A stretch of 64,000 nucleotides of DNA from Ardenticatenaceae bacterium (lineage in GTDB: Bacteria; Chloroflexota; Anaerolineae; Promineifilales; Promineifilaceae), in the NCBI GenBank assembly GCA_020634415.1, contig JACKBT010000001.1, positions 62,001 to 126,000 of the forward strand, given 5' to 3'. Shown here piece by piece: positions 26,874-36,441 of the stretch (positions are counted from its first letter, which is position 1; each line of letters begins with the position of its first letter). The notes under the pieces were generated by a model, which did no database searches, was not told the origin of the DNA, and saw only the letters and a program-made list of their open reading frames with translations. The position numbers were made by a program, and so were the translations under genes.

Positions 26874-27506
26874 TCAAAGCTCCACATCCAACACCAACGG
26901 CCGTTGCACCGGCTCATACTGCAAATTACACGAACTGGCATTCACAAACGTCGTGTGTTCATTGTGTGTCACCCCATACCCCTCATGAATATGGCCGAAG
27001 ATGTGGAATTTCGGCCGTTTTGCCCCCACCACCTCCAAAAGGTCAGCACAGCCAACCTGCTCCCCCAGGCTCGTCAAATCGCCATAACCCAACGGCGGGC
27101 CATGCGTAATCAAAACATCGGTCTGCGCCGGAATCAGCTCCCACTTAGACCGAATTTCTGGGCCACGCGGCAGATTAAAGGCCCAATCATAAAACCAGGG
27201 CTGCCAGGGACTGCCATAAAAATGGAGGCCATCCAACGTGATGGCCTCATCCAATAAATAAATACAGTTGGTTAATAAAGCGGCCGTTTTCACTGGCTGC
27301 CGTTCAAAACAAAAATCATGGTTGCCCGCAATCATCACCTTATGGCGGTGCGGCAAATCACCCAGCCACGCATTAAAATCAGCAACTTGGGCTAACTGTC
27401 CATGCGCAGTAACATCCCCAGCGTGAACCAAAATATCCCCATCGGGAACCTGCAAGCGGCGGTGCAATCCATGCGTATCACTAATCGCTACAATTCGGAT
27501 GCTCAT
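26874..27506 (-). CDS. Calcineurin-like metallophosphoesterase
   Basis: 210 aa. All five metal-binding blocks are present: DTHG (10-13), GD in HAGDVT, GNHD, THGPP and GHIHEG. The small single-domain type (MPPED/YfcE-like) suggests cyclic-nucleotide or other phosphodiester cleavage; substrate unknown. There is no ribosome site. TATACT on the minus strand ends 7 nt before the ATG, so the transcript is probably leaderless. Confidence 0.92.
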   Translation of the reverse strand: MSIRIVAISDTHGLHRRLQVPDGDILVHAGDVTAHGQLAQVADFNAWLGDLPHRHKVMIAGNHDFCFERQPVKTAALLTNCIYLLDEAITLDGLHFYGSPWQPWFYDWAFNLPRGPEIRSKWELIPAQTDVLITHGPPLGYGDLTSLGEQVGCADLLEVVGAKRPKFHIFGHIHEGYGVTHNEHTTFVNASSCNLQYEPVQRPLVLDVEL

Positions 27507-27513
27507 GCACCCA

Positions 27514-27519
27514 AGTATA
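27514..27519 (-). promoter_or_regulatory. -10 box 7 nt before the metallophosphoesterase ATG
   Basis: TATACT on the minus strand with no Shine-Dalgarno between it and the start. The -35 is weak. Confidence 0.4.
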
Positions 27520-27540
27520 ACTTACAGGCTTTTAACCAGG

Positions 27541-27801
27541 CTAATTAGGCACACTCTCCTGCTTTTCGGCTCGTTTTTTAGCCTTCAGAAACTCCTGCCA
27601 GGCCTTATTAAAAGAACGGACATGCGCCTGCGAGCCAAAGCGCGTCACAATGCTGGCCCATTTACGGTGCTCATCTGCCTTGCGCCGCCGTGAATAAGGA
27701 TATTTCTTGGCATCAACATCATCTAGCGCCCGGGCCAATCCGCCAATCTGATCCTGCCGATCCTTTTGCTTATCTAACCACTGTTGAAATTTCATCATCA
27801 C
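27541..27801 (-). CDS. YozE SAM-like small protein
   Basis: 86 aa, basic and helical. KFQQWLDKQKDRQDQIGGLARAL at the N-terminus resembles the YozE SAM-like fold (a Trp-Leu, Lys-Asp-Arg, Ile-Gly-Leu-Ala pattern). The middle (YPYSRRRKADEHRKWASIV) and the end (FNKAWQEFLKAK) are less conserved. Function unknown. Three consecutive ATGs lie right after the stop of the ligase gene, with AAGGA inside its 3' end serving as ribosome site, so the two are translationally linked. Confidence 0.6.
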   Translation of the reverse strand: MMMKFQQWLDKQKDRQDQIGGLARALDDVDAKKYPYSRRRKADEHRKWASIVTRFGSQAHVRSFNKAWQEFLKAKKRAEKQESVPN

Positions 27802-29061
27802 TTAATCCTTAAATCGCTCAAGATGGCGCTGCCAGCCCTCAATTACCCGAGATTCGGCCATTTCGCCACCTAACCGTAAACCAAACACCCCCGCCATTTG
27901 CTGCAAAGCCGCTTGCGCCTCAGTCACCGCATACCCATTTTCGGCGCGGAAGATAATCTCATCTGCCAGATTGAGAAGGCTGGCCAAAGCCATCGTCGTG
28001 TCCAAGTCATTGTCCATCGCCGCTTGAAAGCGGTCTTGAACCGGATGGATATTGATAGCCTGACCATCATGGCTAACGGCCGTCATCGCCACCGCCAACC
28101 GCTCCGCACTTTGCACCGCCTTAGCCAACGCCACCTCATCATGCGCCCATACCTCCCGGTAATGGTGCTGCGCCAGATAAATGCGCAAGGCATCGGCCGT
28201 ATAGTCCTGCAACAGATCACGCACCATCACCAAATTGCCCAGCGACTTGCTCATCTTCTCCCCCTCATACGCCACCATCGCCGTGTGCAGCCAAAAGCGC
28301 ACAAAGGGCTTCTGGCCCGTCACCGGCTCCACCTGGGCAATCTCACATTCATGGTGCGGAAAAAGCAAATCACTGCCCCCGCTGTGAATGTCTATCGTCT
28401 CGCCCAAGAAATGGGTTGCTAACGTAGAACATTCGATATGCCAACCGGGACGGCCGTTTCCCCAGGGACTCTTCCAGGCCGGTTCATCATCCGCCGCCTG
28501 CGCCTGCCACAGCACAAAATCCAACGGCTCACGTTTATGCGGGTCATCAGGGTGATTGCCCCGTTCATTGGCAATTGACAACCGCTCCTGCGGCGGAATT
28601 CGGCTCAAGGCCCCAAACTCCGGCCAATCCGCCACCTGGAAATAGACGTTCCCCTCAACTTCATAAGCCACCCCCGCCGCCAGCAGCCTCTGCACCTGCG
28701 CCACAATTTGCGGTATAACATCCGTTGCTCTGGGCAAATGGTCCGGCGGACGCACATTCAGTGCCTGCATATCCTCTATAAAATGGCGTGTCCAGCGGTT
28801 GCCCAACACCCGCCAATCCTCACCCACCGCCTGTGCCTTGCGCAAAATGTCATCGTCAATATCAGTCACATTTTGCACATAGTGAACCGTGTAACCCTGA
28901 TACTCCAGATAGCGTGTGAGAATATCGGCCGTTGTGTAAGTAAACGCATGGCCCAAATGGGTCGTATCATAGGGTGTAATGCCACAAACATAGAAGCTGA
29001 CACCCTCAGCCTGCGGCTTAAACAGCTCCTGCCGCTGTGTGCGTGTGTTATACAGCTCCAT
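27802..29061 (-). CDS. Cysteine ligase of the CysRS/MshC family
   Basis: 419 aa, shorter than usual cysteinyl-tRNA synthetase. Class I motifs: the HIGH-like site THLGH within VCGITPYDTTHLGHAF, and the KMSKS site EKMSKSLGN. Zinc ligands are the N-terminal Cys, WHIECS and PHHE. GITPYD-T-HLGHA, GRPGWHIECS, HYRE and DNDLDT look more like the mycothiol enzyme MshC than standard CysS, so it may join cysteine to a glucosaminyl-inositol-like acceptor. Charging of tRNA remains possible. Overlaps the TraR-like gene by 14 bp. Confidence 0.8.
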   Translation of the reverse strand: MELYNTRTQRQELFKPQAEGVSFYVCGITPYDTTHLGHAFTYTTADILTRYLEYQGYTVHYVQNVTDIDDDILRKAQAVGEDWRVLGNRWTRHFIEDMQALNVRPPDHLPRATDVIPQIVAQVQRLLAAGVAYEVEGNVYFQVADWPEFGALSRIPPQERLSIANERGNHPDDPHKREPLDFVLWQAQAADDEPAWKSPWGNGRPGWHIECSTLATHFLGETIDIHSGGSDLLFPHHECEIAQVEPVTGQKPFVRFWLHTAMVAYEGEKMSKSLGNLVMVRDLLQDYTADALRIYLAQHHYREVWAHDEVALAKAVQSAERLAVAMTAVSHDGQAINIHPVQDRFQAAMDNDLDTTMALASLLNLADEIIFRAENGYAVTEAQAALQQMAGVFGLRLGGEMAESRVIEGWQRHLERFKD

Positions 29062-29410
29062 ACACTCTTTCTTGCTGGCTCTGGCAGTTCACACACAGCG
29101 TGGCATAGGGCAATATTTCCAAACGACCGGCGGGAATTTGTTGACCACAGCTTTCACAACGGCCGTATGTCCCCGCCTCCATCCGCTCCAAAGCCGCCTC
29201 AATCTGCGCCAACTGCTCCATTTCCATTGCTTGCAAAGCCACATCCCGTTCACGGTTGGAGTAACGTTGGGCCAAATCACCCCGGTCAGGGTTGCGGGAA
29301 CGGCCGTTCTCCCCCTCATCAGGAGCCAGCGAAGCCATCAGCCGCGCCCGCTCCTGCTCCAGCTTTTGCCGAATATGATCCAAATCCAGATCAATGACAT
29401 CATCCAGCAT
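29048..29410 (-). CDS. TraR/DksA family zinc-finger protein
   Basis: 120 aa: a coiled-coil helical N-terminus (DLDHIRQKLEQERARLMASL, and the second arm around 55-80) and a C-terminal four-Cys finger CESCGQQ ... CVNCQ. DksA/TraR proteins bind RNA polymerase through its secondary channel and change promoter choice. The acidic tip seen in DksA is not clear here. It starts 2 bp after the rpmI stop and overlaps the ligase gene, so it belongs to the rpmI transcript. Confidence 0.85.
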   Translation of the reverse strand: MLDDVIDLDLDHIRQKLEQERARLMASLAPDEGENGRSRNPDRGDLAQRYSNRERDVALQAMEMEQLAQIEAALERMEAGTYGRCESCGQQIPAGRLEILPYATLCVNCQSQQERVYGAV

Positions 29411-29412
29411 GG

Positions 29413-29607
29413 CTACAGCCCCAACATCCGGCGCACACGCTTACGATCCGCCTTCGCCACCGGAATATCTTTGCGATAAGAACGCAAGGTACGTTTAGAC
29501 TTCTTGCGGCGCAAATGGCTGCCACCTTCCTTACGGCGACGGAGTTTACCCGTTCCCGTCACCTTAAAACGTTTAGCCGCCGCTTTGTATGTCTTTAACT
29601 TAGGCAT
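29413..29607 (-). CDS. rpmI: 50S ribosomal protein L35
   Basis: 64 aa, MPKLKTYKAAAKRFKVTGTGKLRRRK at the start and a basic C-terminus VRRMLGL, the full L35 pattern. The ATG at 29607 has GGAG 8 nt upstream and is preferred to an in-frame start at 29652. Unlike most bacteria it is not flanked by infC and rplT: a BTAD regulator lies upstream and a TraR-like gene downstream. Confidence 0.93.
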   Translation of the reverse strand: MPKLKTYKAAAKRFKVTGTGKLRRRKEGGSHLRRKKSKRTLRSYRKDIPVAKADRKRVRRMLGL

Positions 29608-29707
29608 GTTATAGGCTCCTTCGACCAAATCCTCCACGAGGGTTTTGATCACACAATTATGACGCGCCGTGTGAAACGGCCGTCAGCCTATCTTTAGCCT
29701 ACCATAT

Positions 29708-29750
29708 GTGTCAAATTGACAAAATGTATCTCGATATAGAAAAGAGATAC
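29708..29750. promoter_or_regulatory. Operator-like inverted repeats upstream of rpmI
   Basis: TGTCA-AAT-TGACA (29709-29721) and GTATCTC / GAGATAC separated by 11 bp lie in the 170-bp gap before rpmI. On the minus strand TTGACA within the first could act as -35. Binding protein unknown. Confidence 0.35.
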
Positions 29751-29777
29751 AGATCGAGAGATATAGAGGCAATTTTT

Positions 29778-32700
29778 CTACCCGAGACCAACATACTCCC
29801 CATAGGCTTGCCGCAATAAACGATGCGTAGCAATGTTTTTCAAAAACGCCTCACGAGAAAATTCATCCTCCATCTGCGCCGCCCTTGCTTGTAACAACCT
29901 ATACCCCTCCACCAGCAGCCGAGAAGCCCGCCGATCTCCACTATCACTGAAGATACGAAAACATGTCAGGTAAATCCGTATCGGCTCTTCCGCATTATTC
30001 AAATCCGTCTGACTGAGATCCGCGACGATGGACTCCACACAGCTATGAGCCTGCCCTCGCTTTCCCAGCGCCCACTGCGCCCGCGCCATACCAGCCATCG
30101 TCTCCAAACGCAAGGCCGCTTCCCCCATGTGCCGCCAATGGGTTAAGGCCACCTCATAGGCCGCCAGAGCATCGTGGTGCTGCCCCAATTCATGCAAGGC
30201 ATGGCCCCGCAGCAGGTGAGCATAGGCCGCCACCACGTTATCCTTCAACATCGGAGTTAGGGCTAATGCCTGGTCTACACACCGCAAGGCCACCCCATTT
30301 TCGGCCGTTTGATGCGCTATCAAAGCCAAATTAATAAGGGCAATCCCCTCCCCCTGCCGATCCCCTAGTTCCTGTTTGAGGGCAACCGTCTCCTGGCAAT
30401 ATCGCCGTGCCTGGTCAAATTCACCAATGGTCATCGCCATGTGCGCCAGGTTGATCAAGACAATGCCTTCCCCCCAACTATCTTGTAATTGACGGTATAG
30501 TTGCACGGCCGTTTCCAAATAACCAAGCGCACGGCCATAATCTCGGGTGATATAAGCAATCCCCAACGCATTGCGGCTGCGGGCTTCAATCTCCGTGTCA
30601 TCTATCTCCTGGCTGATCTGCAAAGCCCGTTCCAAATAGGGTACACCCTGAGCAAAATCACGTTCCCCAATCAGGTAGACAATGCCAAGCTGGCGCAAAC
30701 TGCGGGCCAAAATATAGTGTGATTGGCTTTCGGCAGCAGAAACAATCGCTTTTTCCAATTGATCACGAGCCTCATCAGTTTGCCTTAAGTTGCAGAGTGC
30801 CTGCCCCCACAACAACCGCGCCGCGCTGATCAGGGCTTTGTTTTGGATTGTTTGGGCGAGCGTAAGTGATTCAACGGCCGTTTCCGCCACCTTCTCAAAA
30901 TTGCGCTCATCCAACAGAAAGCGACCCCATTCCAGCAGCAGCATGATGAATGTCTTGGGATGAATGGAGGACGGGACATCATCCACAAAACGGCGCAGGT
31001 GGGTAACGGCCGTTTGCCAAAGCTGCTCACCTTCCGGCAATGGCCCCCGCAGCCGAAAATATCGCCCCAACCCCCGCGCCGCCTGCTGGAGATTGGCATC
31101 ATCTCGTTGCGCCACTGCCCAATGCCAGGCCGCAATCAAATTGGTGCGGACTGCCGTCAGCATCGCCAAAGCTGGCTGCACACCTTCACCAAACAACGCG
31201 CTTTCCGCTTCAGCCAACAATCCCAAATAATAATCAGCATGACTTTGTTGGATGGCTTTCTCACGCCCTGGCTGTGCCGCTAACTGTTCGGCCGCAAATT
31301 GGCGCAGCAGTTCATGGATGGCATATTGCTCCTCCACATGGCTCAACAGACCTTTTTGCACCAAATGGGCCAATTCAGCCCCTTGGGCCTCGATAATGGT
31401 AGTGGCAGCAACGGCCGTAAAGCCCCCCCGAAAAACAGACAAAGCCGCCAAAACGGTTTGCTGCCGTTCAGTCAGGCGTGCCCAAGTCGCCGCAAACACG
31501 ACTCGCATACTGCGCTGGCGCGGATCCGCATTGCGGTACTGAGCCTGCAAAAAGTCTAAATCATGCTGAATTTGGCTGGCAATTTCAGTCGGAGTCTGCG
31601 TTTCAATCCAGGACGAGGCCAGCAGCAGGGCTAAAGGCATTCCCTCCACAAGCTGGCTAATAGCCGCGGTCGCCGCCCCATGCTCCTCAACCACAAACCG
31701 ATTGTCAATACGCCTAGCGCCATCAGCAAAAAGCTGGATAGCCGGATAAGCAGCCACATCCTCATCAGGCTCTTCTGGATAAGGCAAACCGGTCAGGGAG
31801 CAGACCCATTCCTCCTGCAATTGCAGCCTTTCCCGTGAAGTAATCAGCAGCGTAATCTCTGGGGCCTCCACCAAAATGCGTTCAATCAAATTGGTTTGGG
31901 GCAAGAGATGTTCATAATTGTCCAACACCAGCAGCAGTTCACGCTGCCGCAGATGGGTCAACAGCAGATCGTCACCCGCCTGCTGCCCTTGCAACCGAAT
32001 CCCCAGCGCATTGCTGATAGCAGCAGCCACCTCCTCCACCGCCACGCCGGATAAAGAGACCAAAACAACCCCGTGCAGAAAGCGGCGATGGGGTGTCGTG
32101 GCCAACATATGGGCTATCTCCAGCCCCAGGCGGCTTTTGCCCATCCCTCCCAACCCTACAATCGTCAATAAATGGCAGGTTGGATCGAGAATATGCTGCC
32201 GCACCGTTTGCTGTTCGGCCTCTCGCCCAATGAAGGGGGTTAAACGAGGCGGCAGGGCTGGAGCCGGAGCAGCAGCGGCCGTTTTTATCTGCTGCACCAG
32301 CGTTTGGGTGGCGACGGCTGGGACAATGCCTAACTCCTCCTGTAACAAATCGCAGCAGGTTTGATACTGTTTCAGGGCAGCAGCGAAACGTCCCTGCCGA
32401 GCTAATAAGCGCATCAACTGACGATGAGCGACCTCATGCCAGGGCATCAGTTGCGTCAAGCGGAGCAGAGCTTGTTGGGCCGCCAGGGCATCCTCCTCCT
32501 GCCACAACTGGTGGGCGGCTGTGAGCAAAATTTGTTCGGCCTTTTGCCGCCACCGCTCCCGTTCCCCGCTTAACCATGTCTCAAATTCCAAATTTTGGGC
32601 TAAATCTATGCCTTCCAAAAACTGCCCGCTGAGCCGGACCGCCGCCTCTGTCCAGGCTTCATTGGCGATCAACTGTTCAATCTCGTACAGGTCTACGAGG

Positions 32701-32990
32701 GTGTGGGGAGCAGGGGTAAAGGCAACGGCCGTTTGCGTTGTCTGCCAGCAGTCAGGCAAGATGCGGTTCAAGTTATGAAGGTCACGGCGGAGGTTGGTTC
32801 GGGCGGCAGCGGCCTCGACATCGGGCCAAAAGAGGGCGGCGAGATGGTTGCGGGCTAACGGCCGTTGCGCCGCCACCAAATAACCTAGCAGTGCTTGTGT
32901 CCGTTGGGTGCGGAAGCGGGGTATTTTATCTTCACTTTCAATGCGAACCGGGCCTAACAAAGCCAGTTTGCGGGGGTTCTTCAGTGCCAT
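29778..32990 (-). CDS. AfsR/SARP-like regulator: BTAD, NB-ARC ATPase and TPR
   Basis: 1070 aa. The N-terminal winged helix (RTQALLGYLVAAQRPLARNHLAALFW) and the bacterial transcriptional activator domain (about 95-245) are followed by an NTPase with P-loop GLGGMGKS (about 279-286) and Walker B LLLVLDNYEHLL. The C-terminus from about 640 is tetratricopeptide repeats (for example GDRQGEGIALINLALIA). Such proteins integrate signals through the TPR/ATPase part to activate nearby or secondary-metabolite genes. Target unknown. It is transcribed toward rpmI, with an operator-like region between. Confidence 0.88.
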   Translation of the reverse strand: MALKNPRKLALLGPVRIESEDKIPRFRTQRTQALLGYLVAAQRPLARNHLAALFWPDVEAAAARTNLRRDLHNLNRILPDCWQTTQTAVAFTPAPHTLVDLYEIEQLIANEAWTEAAVRLSGQFLEGIDLAQNLEFETWLSGERERWRQKAEQILLTAAHQLWQEEDALAAQQALLRLTQLMPWHEVAHRQLMRLLARQGRFAAALKQYQTCCDLLQEELGIVPAVATQTLVQQIKTAAAAPAPALPPRLTPFIGREAEQQTVRQHILDPTCHLLTIVGLGGMGKSRLGLEIAHMLATTPHRRFLHGVVLVSLSGVAVEEVAAAISNALGIRLQGQQAGDDLLLTHLRQRELLLVLDNYEHLLPQTNLIERILVEAPEITLLITSRERLQLQEEWVCSLTGLPYPEEPDEDVAAYPAIQLFADGARRIDNRFVVEEHGAATAAISQLVEGMPLALLLASSWIETQTPTEIASQIQHDLDFLQAQYRNADPRQRSMRVVFAATWARLTERQQTVLAALSVFRGGFTAVAATTIIEAQGAELAHLVQKGLLSHVEEQYAIHELLRQFAAEQLAAQPGREKAIQQSHADYYLGLLAEAESALFGEGVQPALAMLTAVRTNLIAAWHWAVAQRDDANLQQAARGLGRYFRLRGPLPEGEQLWQTAVTHLRRFVDDVPSSIHPKTFIMLLLEWGRFLLDERNFEKVAETAVESLTLAQTIQNKALISAARLLWGQALCNLRQTDEARDQLEKAIVSAAESQSHYILARSLRQLGIVYLIGERDFAQGVPYLERALQISQEIDDTEIEARSRNALGIAYITRDYGRALGYLETAVQLYRQLQDSWGEGIVLINLAHMAMTIGEFDQARRYCQETVALKQELGDRQGEGIALINLALIAHQTAENGVALRCVDQALALTPMLKDNVVAAYAHLLRGHALHELGQHHDALAAYEVALTHWRHMGEAALRLETMAGMARAQWALGKRGQAHSCVESIVADLSQTDLNNAEEPIRIYLTCFRIFSDSGDRRASRLLVEGYRLLQARAAQMEDEFSREAFLKNIATHRLLRQAYGEYVGLG

Positions 32991-33222
32991 CAGAAAAGAA
33001 TCGTTTTAGTCATCCAGCTAGGGGGTGGACGATTAGTGGACGCATCTTTGCTACAGTGCCTATGGGTCAGTTCTGAATTTGTGGATTGAACAAGTGGTTC
33101 AAGTATACACGAATTCGGCCGAAGAGACTTCGGGTATGTTTGCCAATAAGGGGGGAGGCATTTATCAGCAAACATGACGTAACAGGAATTCTGTCTGTTT
33201 GCCAATAGTCGGAATCAACAAC

Positions 33223-33423
33223 ATGCGTGAACCTGAAACAGGGCCTGCTGCACCAGTTTATTCGGCTTTCTTGCTGCGCTGTTGGTGGCGAGACGGCCGT
33301 TGGCACTTCACCATCGAAAACATCGCCAACCGCAAACAGTGGCACGCCCCATCTCTACACACCCTAATGGCCGACATCCTATCAGAATTAGCCGACCCAA
33401 ATGAGAATGAAGATGGACAGTAA
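33223..33423 (+). CDS. Small hypothetical protein
   Basis: 66 aa from ATG 33223: VYSAFLLRCWWRDGRWHFTIENIANRKQWHAP and an acidic end. The Arg-Cys-Trp-x3-Gly-x-Trp-x-Phe pattern looks like a small beta-sheet domain that I cannot name. There is no clear ribosome site. It ends 15 bp before the membrane glycosyltransferase gene and is probably co-transcribed. An in-frame start at 33199 is less likely. The 230 bp upstream contain GTTTGCCAATA twice and nothing else recognised. Confidence 0.5.
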   Translation: MREPETGPAAPVYSAFLLRCWWRDGRWHFTIENIANRKQWHAPSLHTLMADILSELADPNENEDGQ

Positions 33424-33438
33424 CGGCGGCACTGGATA

Positions 33439-34890
33439 ATGAAAAGAAAATTCTGGCAACCTCGTACTTTGTTATGGCTTTGTTGGCTCGCCTATGTCAT
33501 CACGGCTGGCGGTCACTTCAGCGCTACAGACGAAGAAGACCTTTTCACCAATACGGCACTTCTTTCCCACCTCATGTTGTCACCCATTGGTCTGGACACA
33601 GCCCAGGTCAATGCCGAACGGGGGCCACAGGAAGTGGGACAATCTTTAGTGGCCTTGCCCTGGTACTGGCTGGGTCGCGCTTTGATTCAGCCTCTCCATC
33701 CCCGCTGGCACGCCTATGCCATGCGAGCCGTGATGACCACTTTTAACATTTTCATCACCCTTGCCACTATCTGGGTTCTTCATCGCTGGCTAATTGAATT
33801 GGCTTCACCCCAACTGGCTTTGGCTGTCGCCGCGCTCTATGGTCTGGGGACCTTGGCTTGGCCCTACAGCCAAACCTTTTATCGGGAGCCATTGGTTGGC
33901 CTCTGTTTGCTGATTGCTTTTTGGTACGGCGGCCGTTTTCAAAAATCTCATCACCGCAACCCACTGTTCATTTCGTTAGCTGCTATGCTGCTAGCCGTAA
34001 TGACTAAGACAACGGCCGTTATCGCCATTCCCTGGTGGTTAATCGTGGTCATACCCACACCTCGGCTGCAAAAGCAGCACCTCGGCACAGGTGTGCTGAT
34101 AACAGGGGCGGTCATGACAACGGCCGTTCTCATTCTTCCTGCCAAACTAGCCACTCTACAAGCCTATGGGCAAGAAATCAGCTTCGACCTGCAACAAAAT
34201 CTGCCCGCCATGTGGCAGTACGGCCTGCATGGTTTGTTAACCAGCCCCGGCAAAGGGCTGCTCATCACCACCCCACCCATCCTGCTGGCCCTGTTTGGTT
34301 TCCCCCAGTTTTGGCGCGAGCAGCGGCGGCTGGCTGGGGCCATTGCGGGGGTTGGCCTCAGCTTTTTGCTCGTCTACAGCACCCGGCGTGGCTGGCATGG
34401 CGGGGCCAGTTGGGGGCCGCGCTATTTGCTGCCCGTGCTGCCCCTGTTGCTGCTGCCCACTGTTAATGTGATGCGGTTGGGGTGGGGAACGGCCGTCATC
34501 CCCCCAAGCCAGCAAACCCTCGTGCGCATCACCGTGATTGGGTTGGCGGCGTTAGGGGTCATGGTGCAGTTATCGGCCGTTGCCATCTTCCCCCTCAACT
34601 ATTATCACCTCAAAATCCAACAAGGTGTGGTGCAGCCAGCCCATTTAGAAGGTGGCCGCACCTACCTGCAAGAGCTGTATTTTGACCCCCAACACTCCCC
34701 CATTTGGGGACAAGCCGCCCTGGCTCTACACAGAATCCAACACATCAACCACTATGGCGTCACGGATGCACCGCAAGCTTTTCCAGCAACGGCCGATTCC
34801 CTATGGCACTACTTCATAACGGCCGATACGCTGGACTTCTGGTGGCTGCACGGGTGGCAAAGGAGCGTGTATATGGATTATTCGGATTGA
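33439..34890 (+). CDS. Multi-pass membrane protein, GT-C-like
   Basis: 483 aa with about ten membrane helices. The first extracellular loop, HFSATDEEDLFTNTALL, has acidic residues as in GT-C glycosyltransferases. LAWPYSQTFYREPLVGL and the repeated aromatic loops resemble PMT-like families. A sugar-transfer role is inferred from topology only. The next gene begins 45 bp later with its own strong ribosome site, so the two may be one transcript encoding an envelope enzyme and a surface protein. Confidence 0.65.
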   Translation: MKRKFWQPRTLLWLCWLAYVITAGGHFSATDEEDLFTNTALLSHLMLSPIGLDTAQVNAERGPQEVGQSLVALPWYWLGRALIQPLHPRWHAYAMRAVMTTFNIFITLATIWVLHRWLIELASPQLALAVAALYGLGTLAWPYSQTFYREPLVGLCLLIAFWYGGRFQKSHHRNPLFISLAAMLLAVMTKTTAVIAIPWWLIVVIPTPRLQKQHLGTGVLITGAVMTTAVLILPAKLATLQAYGQEISFDLQQNLPAMWQYGLHGLLTSPGKGLLITTPPILLALFGFPQFWREQRRLAGAIAGVGLSFLLVYSTRRGWHGGASWGPRYLLPVLPLLLLPTVNVMRLGWGTAVIPPSQQTLVRITVIGLAALGVMVQLSAVAIFPLNYYHLKIQQGVVQPAHLEGGRTYLQELYFDPQHSPIWGQAALALHRIQHINHYGVTDAPQAFPATADSLWHYFITADTLDFWWLHGWQRSVYMDYSD

Positions 34891-34935
34891 AACGGCCGTT
34901 CCCCACAACTTATCAACAACAAAGGAGATAAAACC

Positions 34936-36441
34936 ATGCAACATATCAAAAAACATATAGGCGCACTATTTTTTAGCAGCTTTATCCTGCTCATACTGCT
35001 GGTTGGTTTAGCCATGAACCAATATGAGGTGCGCTCCCTGACTCCAGAAGACAGCCTCATCCCCTTAGACACCAGCTTCACCTATCAGGGCTTTCTAGAA
35101 GATGACGGCTCACCTGTTGATGGTGACTGCGACTTCCAATTCGACCTGTACGAGACAGCTACCGGCGGCACCACGGTTGGCAATCCCCATCATGTTACCC
35201 TGCCCGTAGATCGCGGCGTTTTTGCTGACAAATTAGACTTCGGTGACGTTGCTTATAACTCTGTGCGCTTCTGGGTTTCGGTGGCAGTACGCTGCCCCAG
35301 CGGCAGTGGCAGCTTCACCACCCTCAGTCCCCGCACCGAAATCGTGGCCGCCCCCCTGGCCAACACCATGCCCAATGCCAGGGTCAACGCCACCAACGGT
35401 GAAGTCGAAATCAAAACGCTCAAGGTGTGGCAAAACGCATCTGTTCATGGCGACTTGAGTATACGCGGATCAGTCACCAACAGAGTTGTACTAGAAGGAT
35501 CAGGCAGCAGTGGTCGTGTCAGCGTTTATGATAACAACTCCGAAATTGTGATGCTGCATCTATCTGGCGGCGGCGGAAGGGTCAGCGTATATGATGGCTT
35601 CTTTGGCGAAGAACGGGCCTATATGTCGGCCTTTAGTGATGGCGTGGGCTATATGGAAACAGAAGGGCCAGGTGGCAGCAATAACGTCACACTCTCTGCT
35701 CTCAATGGTTATCTAGACAATGGCTACATTTCAGTCAGCAACAGCAGTGGGTCAGACCGGGCCGTGATGTATGTCAATAGTTCTGACAGAGGTTGGATAA
35801 GCGTGGATGATGATATTGGCAACGAACGAGCCTACCTGACAGCAGGCAGTAATGGGGCAGGTTACATGGAGACAGAAGGGGACAATGGGAACAATAATTT
35901 CGTTGTTTCAAACCTAAGTGGCTATCCTAATAATGGGGCTGCTGTTGTGGTGGATGCTGGTGGAACTAACCAGGCTGGCATGTATGTCAATAGCGCAGGG
36001 CAAGGGGTTGTTTTTGGTGATATCGTAGGTTTCCAGATGGAGAACCCTTCTAAAGCTGACACAGAGATTTGGTACACCTCTTTACAAGGATCAGAAGCGG
36101 CTACTTACATTCGTGGTACAGCTCAGTTGGTAAACGGACAGGCAACCATTACTTTCCCTGACCATTTTCTGGCAGTAGCTAGTGAACAAGGCATGACGAT
36201 TCAATTAACACCCCTTTCGGCCGATTCATTGGGTTTGGCTGTGATAGAAAAGAGCCTAGCTGGGGTGCAGGTGCAAGAATTATACAAGGGCAGTGGCACC
36301 TATGAGTTTGACTTCACCGTAACGGCCGTTCGCCAGGGCTATGAAAATTATGAAGTCATTCGTCCAGCCTTAGCCACCCAACCCGCAGAATTCAGCCTGG
36401 ACGAAGGGGCTGGCAAAATAAGCCAAGAGGAGAACGACTGA
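34936..36441 (+). CDS. Secreted repeat protein of tail-fibre/collar type
   Basis: 501 aa, signal anchor at about 8-28. SFTYQGFLEDDGSPVDGDCDFQFDLY starts a beta-domain seen at the N-terminus of many secreted Chloroflexota proteins. Residues about 165-370 hold repeats with RVSVYDN, AYMSAFSDGVGYMETEG, AYLTAGSNGAGYMETEG and MYVNS, a fibre-like shape. The C-terminal 130 residues resemble a peptidase-processed head region. Probably a surface fibre. AAGGAG precedes ATG 34936. The stop overlaps the next start as TGATG. Confidence 0.7.
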   Translation: MQHIKKHIGALFFSSFILLILLVGLAMNQYEVRSLTPEDSLIPLDTSFTYQGFLEDDGSPVDGDCDFQFDLYETATGGTTVGNPHHVTLPVDRGVFADKLDFGDVAYNSVRFWVSVAVRCPSGSGSFTTLSPRTEIVAAPLANTMPNARVNATNGEVEIKTLKVWQNASVHGDLSIRGSVTNRVVLEGSGSSGRVSVYDNNSEIVMLHLSGGGGRVSVYDGFFGEERAYMSAFSDGVGYMETEGPGGSNNVTLSALNGYLDNGYISVSNSSGSDRAVMYVNSSDRGWISVDDDIGNERAYLTAGSNGAGYMETEGDNGNNNFVVSNLSGYPNNGAAVVVDAGGTNQAGMYVNSAGQGVVFGDIVGFQMENPSKADTEIWYTSLQGSEAATYIRGTAQLVNGQATITFPDHFLAVASEQGMTIQLTPLSADSLGLAVIEKSLAGVQVQELYKGSGTYEFDFTVTAVRQGYENYEVIRPALATQPAEFSLDEGAGKISQEEND

